Positions 6,553 through 16,546 of a stretch of 64,000 nucleotides of DNA are shown piece after piece. The DNA comes from Flavobacterium nitratireducens (lineage in GTDB: Bacteria > Bacteroidota > Bacteroidia > Flavobacteriales > Flavobacteriaceae): the NCBI RefSeq assembly GCF_029625335.1, contig NZ_CP121111.1, forward strand, positions 124,001 through 188,000, written 5' to 3'. Every line of letters starts with the position of its first letter. Position 1 is the first letter of the stretch. Below the pieces are notes generated by a model, which was given only the letters and a program-made list of their open reading frames with translations, ran no database searches and was not told the origin of the DNA. The translations under genes were made by a program, and so were the position numbers.

Positions 6553-8793
6553 TTATTCTTTGAACAATTCGGCCATTAATTTTTTACTTCCTACAATCCA
6601 AAGCAAATCATTTTTCTCTAAAATGATATTAGATTCTGGATTTAAGATTCGATTTCCTTTGCGTTCAATGCTAACCACTAAACCATGAGTGCGTTCTCTA
6701 AGTTTTGATTGGCCAACAGTTTGACCAATGAATTCTTCATTCTTTAATTGAATTTGGCGTAAAATTATTTCGTCAGGAACTATTTTTTTAGGAATTTCTA
6801 CCTCGTGTTGTTTTAAAAAGTTCGCAAATTCTTTTACTTGCGCATCTGAACCTATCACGCAAATTTCATCTCCGGGAAATATACGTTCGGTTTTATTGGG
6901 AATTTGAATCACAATTTCACCACGTTTAATATAAGCGATGTTCACACCTAATAATTCCCTCATTTTAATTTCGCGTAATGTTTTTCCAGCTAAATTGGAT
7001 TCTTTTGAAATTTCAAATGTTGTCATGTGGCCATCCCAGGAAGTCAAATAGGCATAATGACGGTCTATCTTTTTTTCTTCTCTATCATTAAGGTTTGTAA
7101 GGAAATGACTTTCTATTTTGTGATATTGTTCGTGTAATTTTTTAGGGAAAAGCAAATAAATAACAATGGCGATAATTAAAGCAAAAAAGGCAATTACAGG
7201 GGAGAAAAAGATGTTAAGTAAGAATCCAATATAGAAAACGGCCAATGCCATTCGGAAAAAGAATAGCATTAAAATAGGTCCTCGGTATCTTTTTTCTTCA
7301 AATAACAAGTCAACTTCTTTTACAGCAACTCTTCTAAGGGAGAGCGCCCATAAGAAAGGTGAAATAATAACTATTGTAATTAAAGCCGCAATTGCATTTC
7401 CAAATTTAGAATTTTCTACTAATGGCAATACAAATTTAGACGACATCAAAATGACTGAAGTGATGATAATAGTGTGTAAAAGGATTTGTACTAAATGGGC
7501 ACGAATAACCACTTGCCAGGTACTTACAGATCGAATGGCTTGAGCATTGGAGCTATAACGGGCAATTCTTTTGGTCCATTTTCGAGGTAATTCTCGTTCT
7601 AAAAACACCGAAAATGGGACAGCCATTTTAATCATAAATGGGGTAGTAAATGTGGTTACAGCCGAAACAGCAACTACTACGGGATAAAGGAAATCACTAG
7701 TTACATTCATTGTCATGCCCAGTGTGGCGATGATAAAAGAGAATTCGCCTATTTGGGATAAACTCATTCCTGTTTGAACCGATTGTTTAAGTGGTTGTCC
7801 AGAAATGATAGCACCAATTGTAGAGCTAATAGATTGTCCAAAAATGGTAACAAAAGTCAAAATAACCACTGGAATAGCATACTCGTACAAAGTATGAGGG
7901 TTGATTAGCATACCTACCGATACAAAAAATACGGCTCCAAATAAATCCTTTACAGGTTTGATTAAATGTTCGATATGTTCTGCATGTGTTGTTTCGGCTA
8001 TGATAGAACCCATAATAAAAGCACCTAATGCAGGTGAAAAACCTACGTTTGATGCAAGTATTACCATCATTAAACACAAAGCCAATGATAGAATCAACAG
8101 CATTTCGTCGGTGAGTAGATGCTTTGTTTTTTTTAATAAAGTAGGAATGAAAAAAATCCCCCCCACAAACCAAGCAATTAAGAAGAAGCCTAATTTAAAA
8201 ACCGACATAATTAATTCGCTTCCCGAAAATTGTTGACTAACCGCAACTGTAGATAATAATACCATCATTAAGATGGCTACAATGTCTTGTACAATAAGGG
8301 AGCCAATTACAATTCCAGCAAATTGTTGGGCTTTTACTTTTAATTCATCAAATGTTTTTAAAATAATAGTGGTGGAGGAAATAGAAAGAATTACGCCTAA
8401 GAATATAGAATCCATTTGCTTCCAGCCCATCCATTTTCCGACCAGAAAACCCACTAATACCATGGTGATAATTTGAGTAATAGCTGTTATTGAGGCCGTT
8501 CCGCCTACTTTCATTAACTTTTTGAAGCTAAATTCAAGTCCTAAACTAAATAATAAAATGATAACCCCAATTTCTGCCCAAACTTCAACACTGTGTACAT
8601 CTTTAACAGATGGGAAAAAATCAAAATGGTTTCCTGCTAAAAATCCAGCAATCAAATAGCCAAGAACTAGTGGTTGTTTAATTTTTTTAAACAGCAAAAC
8701 AGCAATACCAGCCGTCATAAGGATTAATCCTAAGTCACTAATTAAGGGTTTTAGATGTTGGGTTGCTTCTGCAACTGTGGCAACTGTACTCAT
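6553..8793 (-). CDS. CPA2-type cation:proton antiporter with TrkA-C domains
   Basis: A 746-residue inner-membrane protein. About twelve hydrophobic segments fill the first 400 residues, with GYLIAGFLAGNH, GLEFSFKKL and LGAFIMGSIIAET characteristic of the KefB/NapA-like CPA2 exchangers. A second group of membrane segments follows (about 420-540). The cytoplasmic end carries two TrkA-C (RCK-C) ligand-binding domains, at about 585-660 (ending FPGDEICVIGSDAQVKEF) and 670-745 (LEKNDLLWIVGSKKLMAEL). No full NAD-binding RCK-N domain is evident. Likely K+ or Na+ efflux in exchange for protons; the ion is not certain. Confidence 0.9.
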   Translation of the reverse strand: MSTVATVAEATQHLKPLISDLGLILMTAGIAVLLFKKIKQPLVLGYLIAGFLAGNHFDFFPSVKDVHSVEVWAEIGVIILLFSLGLEFSFKKLMKVGGTASITAITQIITMVLVGFLVGKWMGWKQMDSIFLGVILSISSTTIILKTFDELKVKAQQFAGIVIGSLIVQDIVAILMMVLLSTVAVSQQFSGSELIMSVFKLGFFLIAWFVGGIFFIPTLLKKTKHLLTDEMLLILSLALCLMMVILASNVGFSPALGAFIMGSIIAETTHAEHIEHLIKPVKDLFGAVFFVSVGMLINPHTLYEYAIPVVILTFVTIFGQSISSTIGAIISGQPLKQSVQTGMSLSQIGEFSFIIATLGMTMNVTSDFLYPVVVAVSAVTTFTTPFMIKMAVPFSVFLERELPRKWTKRIARYSSNAQAIRSVSTWQVVIRAHLVQILLHTIIITSVILMSSKFVLPLVENSKFGNAIAALITIVIISPFLWALSLRRVAVKEVDLLFEEKRYRGPILMLFFFRMALAVFYIGFLLNIFFSPVIAFFALIIAIVIYLLFPKKLHEQYHKIESHFLTNLNDREEKKIDRHYAYLTSWDGHMTTFEISKESNLAGKTLREIKMRELLGVNIAYIKRGEIVIQIPNKTERIFPGDEICVIGSDAQVKEFANFLKQHEVEIPKKIVPDEIILRQIQLKNEEFIGQTVGQSKLRERTHGLVVSIERKGNRILNPESNIILEKNDLLWIVGSKKLMAELFKE

Positions 8794-8880
8794 ATATGAT
8801 TGTTTTTTGCAATAGTGCTAAAAATACTAAAAGCAGTTTTGATGTGCAATTTTAGTGTGCAATTAACATAGATTTATAAA

Positions 8881-8913
8881 AAAATCCCGTCCTGAAAATT
8901 ATCGGGACGGGAC
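8881..8913 (-). terminator. Terminator after purB
   Basis: CCCGTCCCGATAATTTTCAG... pairs with GGACGGGATTTTTTT on the minus strand (7-bp GC-rich stem plus T tract), 25 bases beyond the purB stop. Confidence 0.8.
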
Positions 8914-8937
8914 TTGGTATAGATTGATGTGCAATAA

Positions 8938-10284
8938 TTAAATCCCAATAAAATTACTTGGAGTAATTTGTAATAATTCAGCTTTGATAGCATCAGAAAC
9001 GTCTAATGTACCAATGAATTCATGGATTGATTTTTTAGTAATCACCTCATTTGTTCTTGTTAAACCTTTTAATGCTTCGTAAGGATTTGGATAGGCCTCA
9101 CGACGTAAAATCGTTTGGATTGCTTCCGCTACTACCGCCCAGTTGTTTTCTAAATCTTCGTGGAATTTAGCTTCGTTTAATAACAATTTATTCAATCCTT
9201 TTAAAGTTGCTTCAAAAGCAATGATGGTATGTCCCATTGGCACCCCTATATTTCTTAAAACGGTACTATCAGTCAAGTCACGTTGTAATCTTGAAATAGG
9301 CAATTTAGCCGATAAGTGTTCGAAAATAGCGTTAGCAATTCCAAGGTTTCCTTCTGAATTTTCAAAATCAATAGGGTTTACTTTATGTGGCATTGCTGAA
9401 GAGCCAATTTCTCCTGCTTTGATTTTTTGCTTAAAATATTCCATTGAAACATAGGTCCAGATATCACGATCTAAGTCAATGATGATATTGTTGATACGTT
9501 TTAAAGTGTCAAAAAAGGCTGCAAAATGATCGTAGTGCTCAATTTGAGTCGTTGGGAATGAATGGTGTAAACCTAAATTTTCTTCTACGAATTTAGTTCC
9601 AAATTGCTTCCAGTCAATTTGTGGGTAAGCTACGTGGTGTGCATTGTAGTTTCCTGTTGCTCCACCAAATTTAGCAGCAAATGGAACATTGAATAACAAA
9701 CGCATTTGCTCTTCAATTCGCTCTACAAAAACAGTGATTTCCTTTCCTAAACGAGTAGGAGAGGCTGGTTGTCCGTGAGTACGAGCAAGCATAGGAACAG
9801 CCGCCCATTCTGTAGCCAACTCTTTTAATTTAGCAATCACCGCAATTAACGAAGGCATGTACACTTTTTCAAAAGCTTCTTTTGTAGAAAGCGGAATAGC
9901 CGTGTTGTTGATATCTTGAGAAGTTAATCCAAAGTGGATAAACTCTTTGTGTTCCGATAAACCTAATTTTTCAAAAGCATCTTTGATAAAATACTCTACC
10001 GCTTTAACGTCGTGATTAGTAACTTTCTCTGTTTCTTTAATCCAAAGGGCATCTTCAGTAGAAAAGTTTTTGTAGATATTGCGTAAACTGTCAAATAAAT
10101 TTGGGTTTACATTTTTTAATTGTGGCAAAGGCACTTCGCACAGCGCAATAAAATATTCAATTTCTACCAAAACACGGTACTTGATTAGTGCTTCTTCAGA
10201 GAAAAAAGGGGCTAATGAAAGGGTTTTATTTCTATATCTTCCATCAATAGGAGAGATAGCATTCAATTCGTTTAAAGTCGTCAT
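8938..10284 (-). CDS. purB: Adenylosuccinate lyase
   Basis: PurB splits fumarate from SAICAR and from adenylosuccinate in purine synthesis. The 448-residue length is normal. The superfamily signature GSSAMPHKVNPIDFENSEGN lies near residue 294, with the mobile-loop catalytic Ser. LTSQDINNT and the catalytic His region LARTHGQPASPT are also present. It is a single-gene unit with its own terminator. The ATG start is preferred because the N-terminal sequence LNAISPIDGRYRNKT is the usual one. A -7-like TATATTTG lies at 10369-10362 on the minus strand, but a good -33 box is not evident. Confidence 0.96.
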   Translation of the reverse strand: MTTLNELNAISPIDGRYRNKTLSLAPFFSEEALIKYRVLVEIEYFIALCEVPLPQLKNVNPNLFDSLRNIYKNFSTEDALWIKETEKVTNHDVKAVEYFIKDAFEKLGLSEHKEFIHFGLTSQDINNTAIPLSTKEAFEKVYMPSLIAVIAKLKELATEWAAVPMLARTHGQPASPTRLGKEITVFVERIEEQMRLLFNVPFAAKFGGATGNYNAHHVAYPQIDWKQFGTKFVEENLGLHHSFPTTQIEHYDHFAAFFDTLKRINNIIIDLDRDIWTYVSMEYFKQKIKAGEIGSSAMPHKVNPIDFENSEGNLGIANAIFEHLSAKLPISRLQRDLTDSTVLRNIGVPMGHTIIAFEATLKGLNKLLLNEAKFHEDLENNWAVVAEAIQTILRREAYPNPYEALKGLTRTNEVITKKSIHEFIGTLDVSDAIKAELLQITPSNFIGI

Positions 10285-10372
10285 CGTTGTATTATGCTAA
10301 TAGAGTTGTTATTTAGTCCGTGATACAAAGTTGTATTTTGGTGCTATTTTTTTGAAAGGCACAAATATAATG

Positions 10373-10410
10373 AGAAGTTAGAAGTTAGCCGTTAGAAGTT
10401 AGAAGTTTTT
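10373..10410. repeat. GAAGTTA phased repeat upstream of purB
   Basis: Four or five imperfect copies of agaagtta / agccgtta stand in a row just upstream of the purB -7 box. Related arrays occur at 24661-24695 and 40095-40134. Confidence 0.5.
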
Positions 10411-10438
10411 TGCCATTTAGTTGTATTTTTTCCTCTTT

Positions 10439-11134
10439 TTATTGGAATTGCGCTAATAATTGGTTTTTTAAAAGCGGAACACCTTCCGAGGCTACCATCG
10501 GAATTGTTTTTAGTGAATTTCTTAAGTTAGGAATTGCAATGGGATTGGGGTCTATATAAAAAATAGGGGTTTTGGCTGAAACATAATCTAGCAGTCCTGC
10601 TGCAGGATAAACCTGCAAAGAGGTTCCAATAACAGCAAAATAATCTGCCCCTTCCGTAATCGCTATGGCTTCTTCAAAAGCAGGAACAGCCTCACCAAAC
10701 CAAACAATATGGGGGCGTAACTGATGATTGAAGCTGTCTACATTGCCTAAATTCAGATCGCCCTCCCAGTCTAAAATGTATTTTGGATTTTTGGTGCTTC
10801 TCACTTTTCGAAGTTCACCATGCAAATGCAGTACTTTTTTACTTCCTGCACGTTCGTGCAAATCATCTACATTTTGAGTAATGATATGTACGTCAAAATG
10901 AATTTGAAGTTGCGCTAGTTCGCGATGTCCTAAATTGGGTTTGACATCATTAAGTTGGCGTCTGCGCTGATTGTAAAAATCCAGAACCAATTCGGGATTT
11001 TTTTGCCATCCTTCTGGCGAAGCTACTTCCATAACATCATGTCCTTCCCAGAGCCCATCGCTATCTCTGAAAGTTTTAATGCCACTTTCGGCACTGATTC
11101 CTGCTCCGGTAAGTATTACTAACTTTTTCTTCAT
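10439..11134 (-). CDS. cobB: Sirtuin-type NAD-dependent protein deacylase without the zinc cysteines
   Basis: A 231-residue Sir2 family enzyme that removes acyl groups from lysine using NAD. NAD-binding GAGISAESGIKTFRD, TQNVDDLHERAG and the catalytic His in HLHGEL are present. Y and R in DFYNQRRRQL match the YxxR pair that favours succinyl-type acyl groups in E. coli CobB. The four zinc-binding Cys usually found after HGEL are absent: that region reads KVRSTKNPKYILDWEGDL. The gene is 1 base from the GNAT acetyltransferase gene upstream, so an acylase/deacylase pair on one message is likely. Confidence 0.9.
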   Translation of the reverse strand: MKKKLVILTGAGISAESGIKTFRDSDGLWEGHDVMEVASPEGWQKNPELVLDFYNQRRRQLNDVKPNLGHRELAQLQIHFDVHIITQNVDDLHERAGSKKVLHLHGELRKVRSTKNPKYILDWEGDLNLGNVDSFNHQLRPHIVWFGEAVPAFEEAIAITEGADYFAVIGTSLQVYPAAGLLDYVSAKTPIFYIDPNPIAIPNLRNSLKTIPMVASEGVPLLKNQLLAQFQ

Positions 11135-11135
11135 T

Positions 11136-11657
11136 TTATTTTAAGATTAATTTCATCAGTAAATCGGTTTGTTCATCATTGCCTAATTTAAAAAGATGTT
11201 TGTCAAATTCAATAAAACCATTCTTTTTATAAAAATTTAAGGCTCTGTGATTTTCTTCCCAAACGCCTAACCAAAGATAATTTAAGTTGTGAATTTTAGC
11301 TATTTGTAATGCCTGATTGTATAATAACTGGCCAATTTTAGCACCGTGAAATTCTTTTAAAACATAGATGCGTTCTATTTCCAGACCATTTTCGTCTTTA
11401 AGTTCAGTTTGTGCTTTAGCAAAATTTACTTTTAGATATCCAAGAGGTTCCTTGTTAAGAATGGCAAAGTAAAATTCAGAATTTGGATTTGATAATTCAG
11501 AAGTAAGCTTATTAATAGAAAATTTATCTTCTAAATATTGTTTCATGTTTTCTTCAGAATTCATTTCGGCAAAAGTTTCTAGAAATGTTTGTGTCCCTAT
11601 TTTTTGTAGTTGCTCTATTTCGGTAACTGTTACTTTTTTTATTTCTATCGCATCCAT
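11136..11657 (-). CDS. GNAT family N-acetyltransferase
   Basis: A 173-residue GNAT protein that transfers an acetyl group from acetyl-CoA. Motif A is visible as IERIYVLKEFHGAKIGQLLYNQAL (shown here in parts: Arg/Gln-x-x-Gly-like KIGQLL), and motif B as WLGVWEENHRALNFYKKNGF. The 3' end abuts the sirtuin gene. The acceptor cannot be read from sequence; the pairing with a deacylase suggests protein or small-molecule acylation, but this is inference. Confidence 0.87.
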   Translation of the reverse strand: MDAIEIKKVTVTEIEQLQKIGTQTFLETFAEMNSEENMKQYLEDKFSINKLTSELSNPNSEFYFAILNKEPLGYLKVNFAKAQTELKDENGLEIERIYVLKEFHGAKIGQLLYNQALQIAKIHNLNYLWLGVWEENHRALNFYKKNGFIEFDKHLFKLGNDEQTDLLMKLILK

Positions 11658-11723
11658 GTTTTGTTGTTTTTCTACGAATTTAGTTAAAGTTTTTTGATGA
11701 TAGAAGTAAGCTATTCTTTTTGA

Positions 11724-11757
11724 TTGAAATAGAAAAAAGATAAAAAATGTATTTTTG
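11724..11757 (+). promoter_or_regulatory. Predicted trmH promoter (TTG - 23 nt - TATTTTTG)
   Basis: TTG at 11724-11726 and TATTTTTG at 11750-11757 fit the Flavobacterium promoter pattern with a long spacer. The box is 20 bases before the trmH ATG. Confidence 0.5.
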
Positions 11758-11776
11758 CGCCAAAATTTAGAGCATC

Positions 11777-12442
11777 ATGATTGATTTAGATTACCTCGCT
11801 TACCTTGAAACCATAATAACTGACCATCGTAAAGAACGCTTTCTGGAAGTTTTAGAAAACCGAACCAAGCATTTTACTGTTGCGGTAGAAGATGTGTATC
11901 AGTTGCATAATACCTCTGCAGTAATGCGTAGTTGCGAGGTTTTTGGAATCCAGGAATTGAATGTAATCGAGCAGCGTTTTGGAAAACGAATTGATACTCA
12001 AATTGCTATGGGGGCTCAAAAATGGGTAGATATCATCCGTCATGATTCGGTAAAGGGCTGTATCACTTCTTTAAAAGAGAAAGGCTACCAAATTATCGCT
12101 ACCACACCGCATGAACAAGATTGTACGCTGGAAAAATTTGATATCAGCAAACCAAGCGCAATCTTTTTTGGAACAGAAAAAGAAGGTCTTTCGGAAGAAG
12201 TGATGCAAAATGCGGATGGTTTTTTAAAAATTCCAATGGTAGGTTTTACTGAAAGTTTGAATATTTCAGTTTCGGCAGCTATTATTATTCAGGATTTAAC
12301 TAATAGACTACGACGTTCGGATATCGATTGGAAATTGACCGAAGAGGAGATTTTACAAAAGCGTTTGGATTGGTCCCGAAATTCGATTCGAAATATCAAA
12401 GGAATTGAAGCGAGGTATTATGATGAGAATCCTAGAGAATAG
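11777..12442 (+). CDS. trmH: tRNA (guanosine-2'-O-)-methyltransferase, SpoU/TrmH family
   Basis: A SPOUT-fold methyltransferase of 221 residues that uses S-adenosylmethionine. The three SpoU motifs are visible: HNTSAVMRSCEVFGI near residue 43, IFFGTEKEGLSEEV near 130, and IPMVGFTESLNISVSAAI near 153. The C-terminal tail with SRNSIRNIKGIEARY resembles TrmH that modifies Gm18 of tRNA. It is the only plus-strand gene in this part, facing a minus-strand gene cluster on both sides. Other SpoU members modify rRNA, so the tRNA target is likely but not proven. Confidence 0.9.
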   Translation: MIDLDYLAYLETIITDHRKERFLEVLENRTKHFTVAVEDVYQLHNTSAVMRSCEVFGIQELNVIEQRFGKRIDTQIAMGAQKWVDIIRHDSVKGCITSLKEKGYQIIATTPHEQDCTLEKFDISKPSAIFFGTEKEGLSEEVMQNADGFLKIPMVGFTESLNISVSAAIIIQDLTNRLRRSDIDWKLTEEEILQKRLDWSRNSIRNIKGIEARYYDENPRE

Positions 12443-12494
12443 TTTTGCTTAACCGCAAATTACTTTTACTGTCATAATTTGCTATAGTTTAAAA

Positions 12495-12600
12495 TTAACC
12501 GCAAAGATTGCAAAGTTTTACGCAAAGTTAGCAAAGCTTTGTGTCCTTTGCGTTTTCACAACACAACTTACAAAAAAACTCAGCGAACTTTGCGGTAAAA
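12495..12600. repeat. Palindromic GCAAAG intergenic element
   Basis: The segment begins TTAACCGCAAAG and ends CTTTGCGGTAAAA, so its ends are inverted copies. Inside are several direct and inverted copies of GCAAAG (gcaaagattgcaaag, cgcaaagttagcaaag, cctttgcg). Related elements lie at 25227-25433 and 47732-47775. It resembles a small non-coding palindromic repeat (MITE- or BIME-like). Confidence 0.6.
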
Positions 12601-12608
12601 ATATATTT

Positions 12609-14203
12609 CTATTTCTTTATAAACATGATTAATCCCAACACGCTTACAATTAAAATACAAAGTGCAGCCAGAACCATCGATAAATCGCGGATATTTTTTC
12701 CGGCCCAATCCATAAAAAGGAATTTGTGGAATATGGCAAAAGAATAACCTTCAAGCATATCTGAACTTTTCACTTTGGCAGCCAGTCGTGAAGAGGACGT
12801 TTCTATGAAATAAGTGGTTTTTTCAGGAGTGTCATACGCTAATTTTACAACAGGTAAACGCTTGTTTACAAACCCATATTCTCTGCTTTCAAAATCAGTT
12901 ATTAGTTTCGATTCTACTAATTTTACGTTTTCTAATGAAGTTTCGGCTTCTTCTGGAATTTCAGGATTCATCATTTCGCAACAAGGGGCTTTTGGAGCGC
13001 CATCGGTAAAATAATAGGCCAAAAAATCGGCGTATTGGAAATCTAAATTTGGAGCAATTTTGTTCGTTGTTGCGTTAATATAAACTACTTCCGTTTTTGG
13101 AGCGTCCATTTTGTTCCATTTCGAATTGGAATCGAACTTTGGTTTTTTGAATTTGCTTTTCGTTTTTTCTTCTAATTGGCAACGGTAATAAATACTATCA
13201 TTGAAAGCAATTAAACTCGCATTTTGAAAACGGTTCCAGTCGATATTCAGTTTTGTATTTGCTAGAGTAATATCCGAAGTTTTAAAAGTAGGCTCGTATA
13301 CCATTTGCGAAAGCGTATACGGATCCCATTTGGTTGTGGCGTGATAAGCTCCGCTAAAAGCAAAAGTCAGCGTAAATAAGGAAATCCAAATTCCGATTTG
13401 ACGGTGGTATTTTCGAATTCCTTTTTTAGGTTGCAAGCTATCGGCTTTTTTGAATTGTTTCCACAAAAAGCCATAAATTAGGATTCCACTAATGGCTGAA
13501 AATCCAATGATGGACAACAAGAAAATCATCGTAATGATACGAATGCTGTTGTTGCTAATAGCATCTATAAACGACCAGTTGTGAAAGGTATCAAAGAACC
13601 AGATGAAAAATTGTCTGGAAGTAGGATTAAAAGTAGCCAACTTACTGGAGGATGTTTCAACATAGATTTCCATCCCGTCTGGACGGTCAAAACTCAGTTT
13701 GTAAACCGGTAAATAACGGTTCACATATTTGTATTGACGGTCAAATTCGGTGATGAGTTCGCTCTTTTTTACGGCATTTTTTTGATCATCCAGAAAATAG
13801 CGGGATAAGTATTCTGCATAGATAAGGTCTCCGTTTTCAAGTTCTTTTCCATTCGAAGCATTAAAATAATGCAAATCACCAATGCTATTTTTGACTTGGT
13901 AATACGTGGTATTATTGAAAGTAACAATTCGGAAGTTTCTAAATTGTTTTATGTTGTTTTGGTTTAACACTTCCTGAAGGGATAATCCTAAATCTGTTGG
14001 TTTTACGTTTTGGATTTCCAGTTTTTCATGGGCAATTTCAGGTTTAAAAAATGAGCCATAAAAGGATGCATCAAACCTGATAATGTCCATAAAATAACCG
14101 GGATAATGGTAATGATTCCAATGATTCTGTGCCATTGGTACATATGCTGTTTGATTTTTTTGACTAATTTGGAGTCTTTCTTTTTGTTGTTTTTCTTGCT
14201 CAT
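12609..14203 (-). pseudogene. PepSY-associated membrane protein, single-base frameshift near the start
   Basis: PepSY-TM proteins sit in the inner membrane and are often linked to siderophore or metal reduction. The natural N-terminus starts at 14203: MSKKNNKKKDSKLVKKIKQH, then YQWHRIIGIITIIPVILWTLSGLMHPF as first membrane segment. A run of six A at 14046-14051 (plus strand) then breaks the frame; one added base continues into FFKPEIAHEKLEIQ and a long intact remainder. The repaired protein has about 531 residues, with membrane helices near 235-255, 285-305 and 500-530. A frame starting at 14222 is open but its first 60 residues are out of frame with the true protein. It follows the TonB receptor on the same strand. 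Confidence 0.85.
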
Positions 14204-14296
14204 TGTTGAGGTTTTTAACCATTAAAGAATTAAGATTATTAAGCCTGAAACTTGAAAATTTCTTAACCTCTTAATGGTTTATTTTATCTTGTTCAA

Positions 14297-16456
14297 TTAT
14301 TTTTTTAGGCAAAGGCTGTATTGAATTCCGACTAAAAAAGTCCTTGGAGCTGCGGCAACATAGGTAGTTTGTGCATTGGCTGTATTTCCTCTCGATAAAT
14401 TATACGCATACAATTTATCCGTTAGATTCATTATATTTCCGTAGATTTCGATATTGTGGTATTTGTAACCAAAACGAGTATTAAAAATATCATAACCTTT
14501 GTATTTAGCCGTGTTGATTTGGTTTTGGTAATAACTTCCTACCGATTGCCATTCGATAGCAGTTCTGAAATTGGGTAACCAATTTGGGTAATAACTCACT
14601 TCGGAATTTCCACTCCATCTGGGAGCCTGAGGCATTTCATAACCTCCTAAATTTTGCAAAGCATCAGCAGAGTTGTCCGAAAGTTGGAAATCAATATAAC
14701 GGTGTTTGGCTACAGTTCCGCCCATGCGGATATTCCATTGCGTATTTGGACGGAAATTGAAACCCAATTCAATTCCTTTATGGTTCGTTTTCCCTGCAGA
14801 GCGATAATCGGTGGAGCTGTCTTCCAAGCGAACACTTAGCAATTCGTTTTTGCCATCCATATAATAAAAAGCGTAGTCAAGAGTAAGTTTGTTGCTTATT
14901 AAATTCATCCATCCGCCTAATTCGTAATTTTCAAAAGTGGCTGGTTTTAAATTGTAATAAAACGCAGCAGGAACTCCTGTACTGCCACCAGTACCCGATT
15001 TGGCTCTGAAAATAGAAGTGATATTAGGAGGCGAAAATCCCTGTGAATAGTTGCCGTAAAAACCAGCATTCTTGATTGGGTTGTAATTTACTCCCGTTTT
15101 AAAAGTGAATTTATTGTAGTTTTTATTTCCTGTCGAAAGGTCTAAGGCGTTTTCGTAATTGATCTTCATCGCATCATAACGAGCTCCTACGTTAAAAGTC
15201 AATTCTTCAATTGGGCTAAAGCTAAATTGTTTAAAAATGGCCGTATTGTAGATATTGGCTGTGTAATTGGCTAGTTTGGTTTCAGGCTGTTCCGCTACAA
15301 TTTCGTACTTATTTACCGTTTGTTGACCTGGCGTTCCTGGATTTAAAGTTGCTTTCAGATTGATTAAATACGACCAATATGTTACTGGCGAATAATCGTA
15401 TAAGGCGCCACTGACCATGGTTGTGTTCCAAAAATTGAATTTTTGAGTGTGTTGCCCTATAACACCATAACTTTTAAAGTTATTCGAATTTATTTCACCC
15501 GTTGCTGTAGTTGGGTTTTTGGTAGCGCTCCATCGGATTCCATAAGAAGGATTCTGACCTAATTTATTATCACGGAGGTAAACGGTTACATATGAATTCG
15601 CATTGGGATTCCAATCGTGTTCTAAGGTTAATCTCGTACGTAAAGCATCCGATTTTCGATAGGTAAAATCAGAAGTGCTTTTATAGCTTCTGTTGTAAAA
15701 ATCGGTTTCATTGACACCACCACTCATATCCGAATAGTATTTTCCAATCATGGTGTTACTAATCAAACGGGTTTTGTCGTTGATGTTGTAATCGACTCTG
15801 ATGTTTAGATTGTCTTTGTTATAATCAGAATAGGTCATCCAAGAATTCTCCTGAAGACTTGAAATTCCAGCAATGTGAAACCCAATTTTACCCAGAGTAG
15901 CTCCAGCGGCAGCCTGAATTCTTTTATAGCCCCATTGGTCGGCTTGAAGGCCAAATTTAAACGTAGGATAAAAAGAAGGTTTTTGCGAAATCAAATTGAC
16001 TGTTCCGCCTACCGCTTCTGGTCCGTATAAAGAAGAAACAGGCCCTTTTACGACTTCAATACTTTCCAAATTGAATTGGTTGATTTCTAATAAGGCATTG
16101 TGATTAAAAATTCCCAAAGGACGAATTGGCAAACCGTCTTCCAAATACAAATAATAGGCATTGGTAGTCATGGGCTGGCGAATTGCCATCATGTTTTGTT
16201 CGTTGCCTAAATTTACCATTAAAACTCCAGGCGTTTTATTGATGATTTCGTAAGCCGCAACCGCTTTGGTTTCGTTGATAGTTTTAGCGGATAGTTTACT
16301 AATGGCAACAGGAGTTTCTCTGCGTTTAGTTTCTGTACGATTGGCCGTAATAAAAACGTCGTCTAATTTTTCAACATTTGTAGTATCGATTTTGCTTTTG
16401 TTTTGCGCAACAGCAAATTGGCTTATAGCAAATAAAGCCAAGAATATATTTTTCAT
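14297..16456 (-). CDS. TonB-dependent outer-membrane receptor
   Basis: An outer-membrane gated channel, 719 residues from the ATG at 16456 (MKNIFLALFAISQFAVAQ signal peptide). An upstream start at 16507 adds residues before the signal peptide and is rejected. The plug domain includes LDDVFITANRTETKRRETPVAI (TonB-box-like) and ESIEVVKGPVSSLYGPEAVGGTVNLIS. The long beta-barrel ends IQYSLCLKK. No CarboxypepD-like N-terminal domain is present, so this is not a SusC type. Neighbours (small Cys protein upstream, PepSY protein downstream) suggest iron or copper complex uptake. Confidence 0.93.
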   Translation of the reverse strand: MKNIFLALFAISQFAVAQNKSKIDTTNVEKLDDVFITANRTETKRRETPVAISKLSAKTINETKAVAAYEIINKTPGVLMVNLGNEQNMMAIRQPMTTNAYYLYLEDGLPIRPLGIFNHNALLEINQFNLESIEVVKGPVSSLYGPEAVGGTVNLISQKPSFYPTFKFGLQADQWGYKRIQAAAGATLGKIGFHIAGISSLQENSWMTYSDYNKDNLNIRVDYNINDKTRLISNTMIGKYYSDMSGGVNETDFYNRSYKSTSDFTYRKSDALRTRLTLEHDWNPNANSYVTVYLRDNKLGQNPSYGIRWSATKNPTTATGEINSNNFKSYGVIGQHTQKFNFWNTTMVSGALYDYSPVTYWSYLINLKATLNPGTPGQQTVNKYEIVAEQPETKLANYTANIYNTAIFKQFSFSPIEELTFNVGARYDAMKINYENALDLSTGNKNYNKFTFKTGVNYNPIKNAGFYGNYSQGFSPPNITSIFRAKSGTGGSTGVPAAFYYNLKPATFENYELGGWMNLISNKLTLDYAFYYMDGKNELLSVRLEDSSTDYRSAGKTNHKGIELGFNFRPNTQWNIRMGGTVAKHRYIDFQLSDNSADALQNLGGYEMPQAPRWSGNSEVSYYPNWLPNFRTAIEWQSVGSYYQNQINTAKYKGYDIFNTRFGYKYHNIEIYGNIMNLTDKLYAYNLSRGNTANAQTTYVAAAPRTFLVGIQYSLCLKK

Positions 16457-16546
16457 TTTGAATGATAATAAATTATGAATAACACGTTTTCCTTGGATAT
16501 AGTCCAAGAAAATGCACTTCCATAAAGGAAAGAGCAGTACTAAAAT

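Noticed and set aside
14204..14222. Longer PepSY gene start at 14222 in the uninterrupted frame
   Set aside because: Residues 1-60 of that frame (for example NHWNHYHYPGYFMDI) are an out-of-frame reading of a typical N-terminus and membrane helix that starts at 14203 in the other frame.
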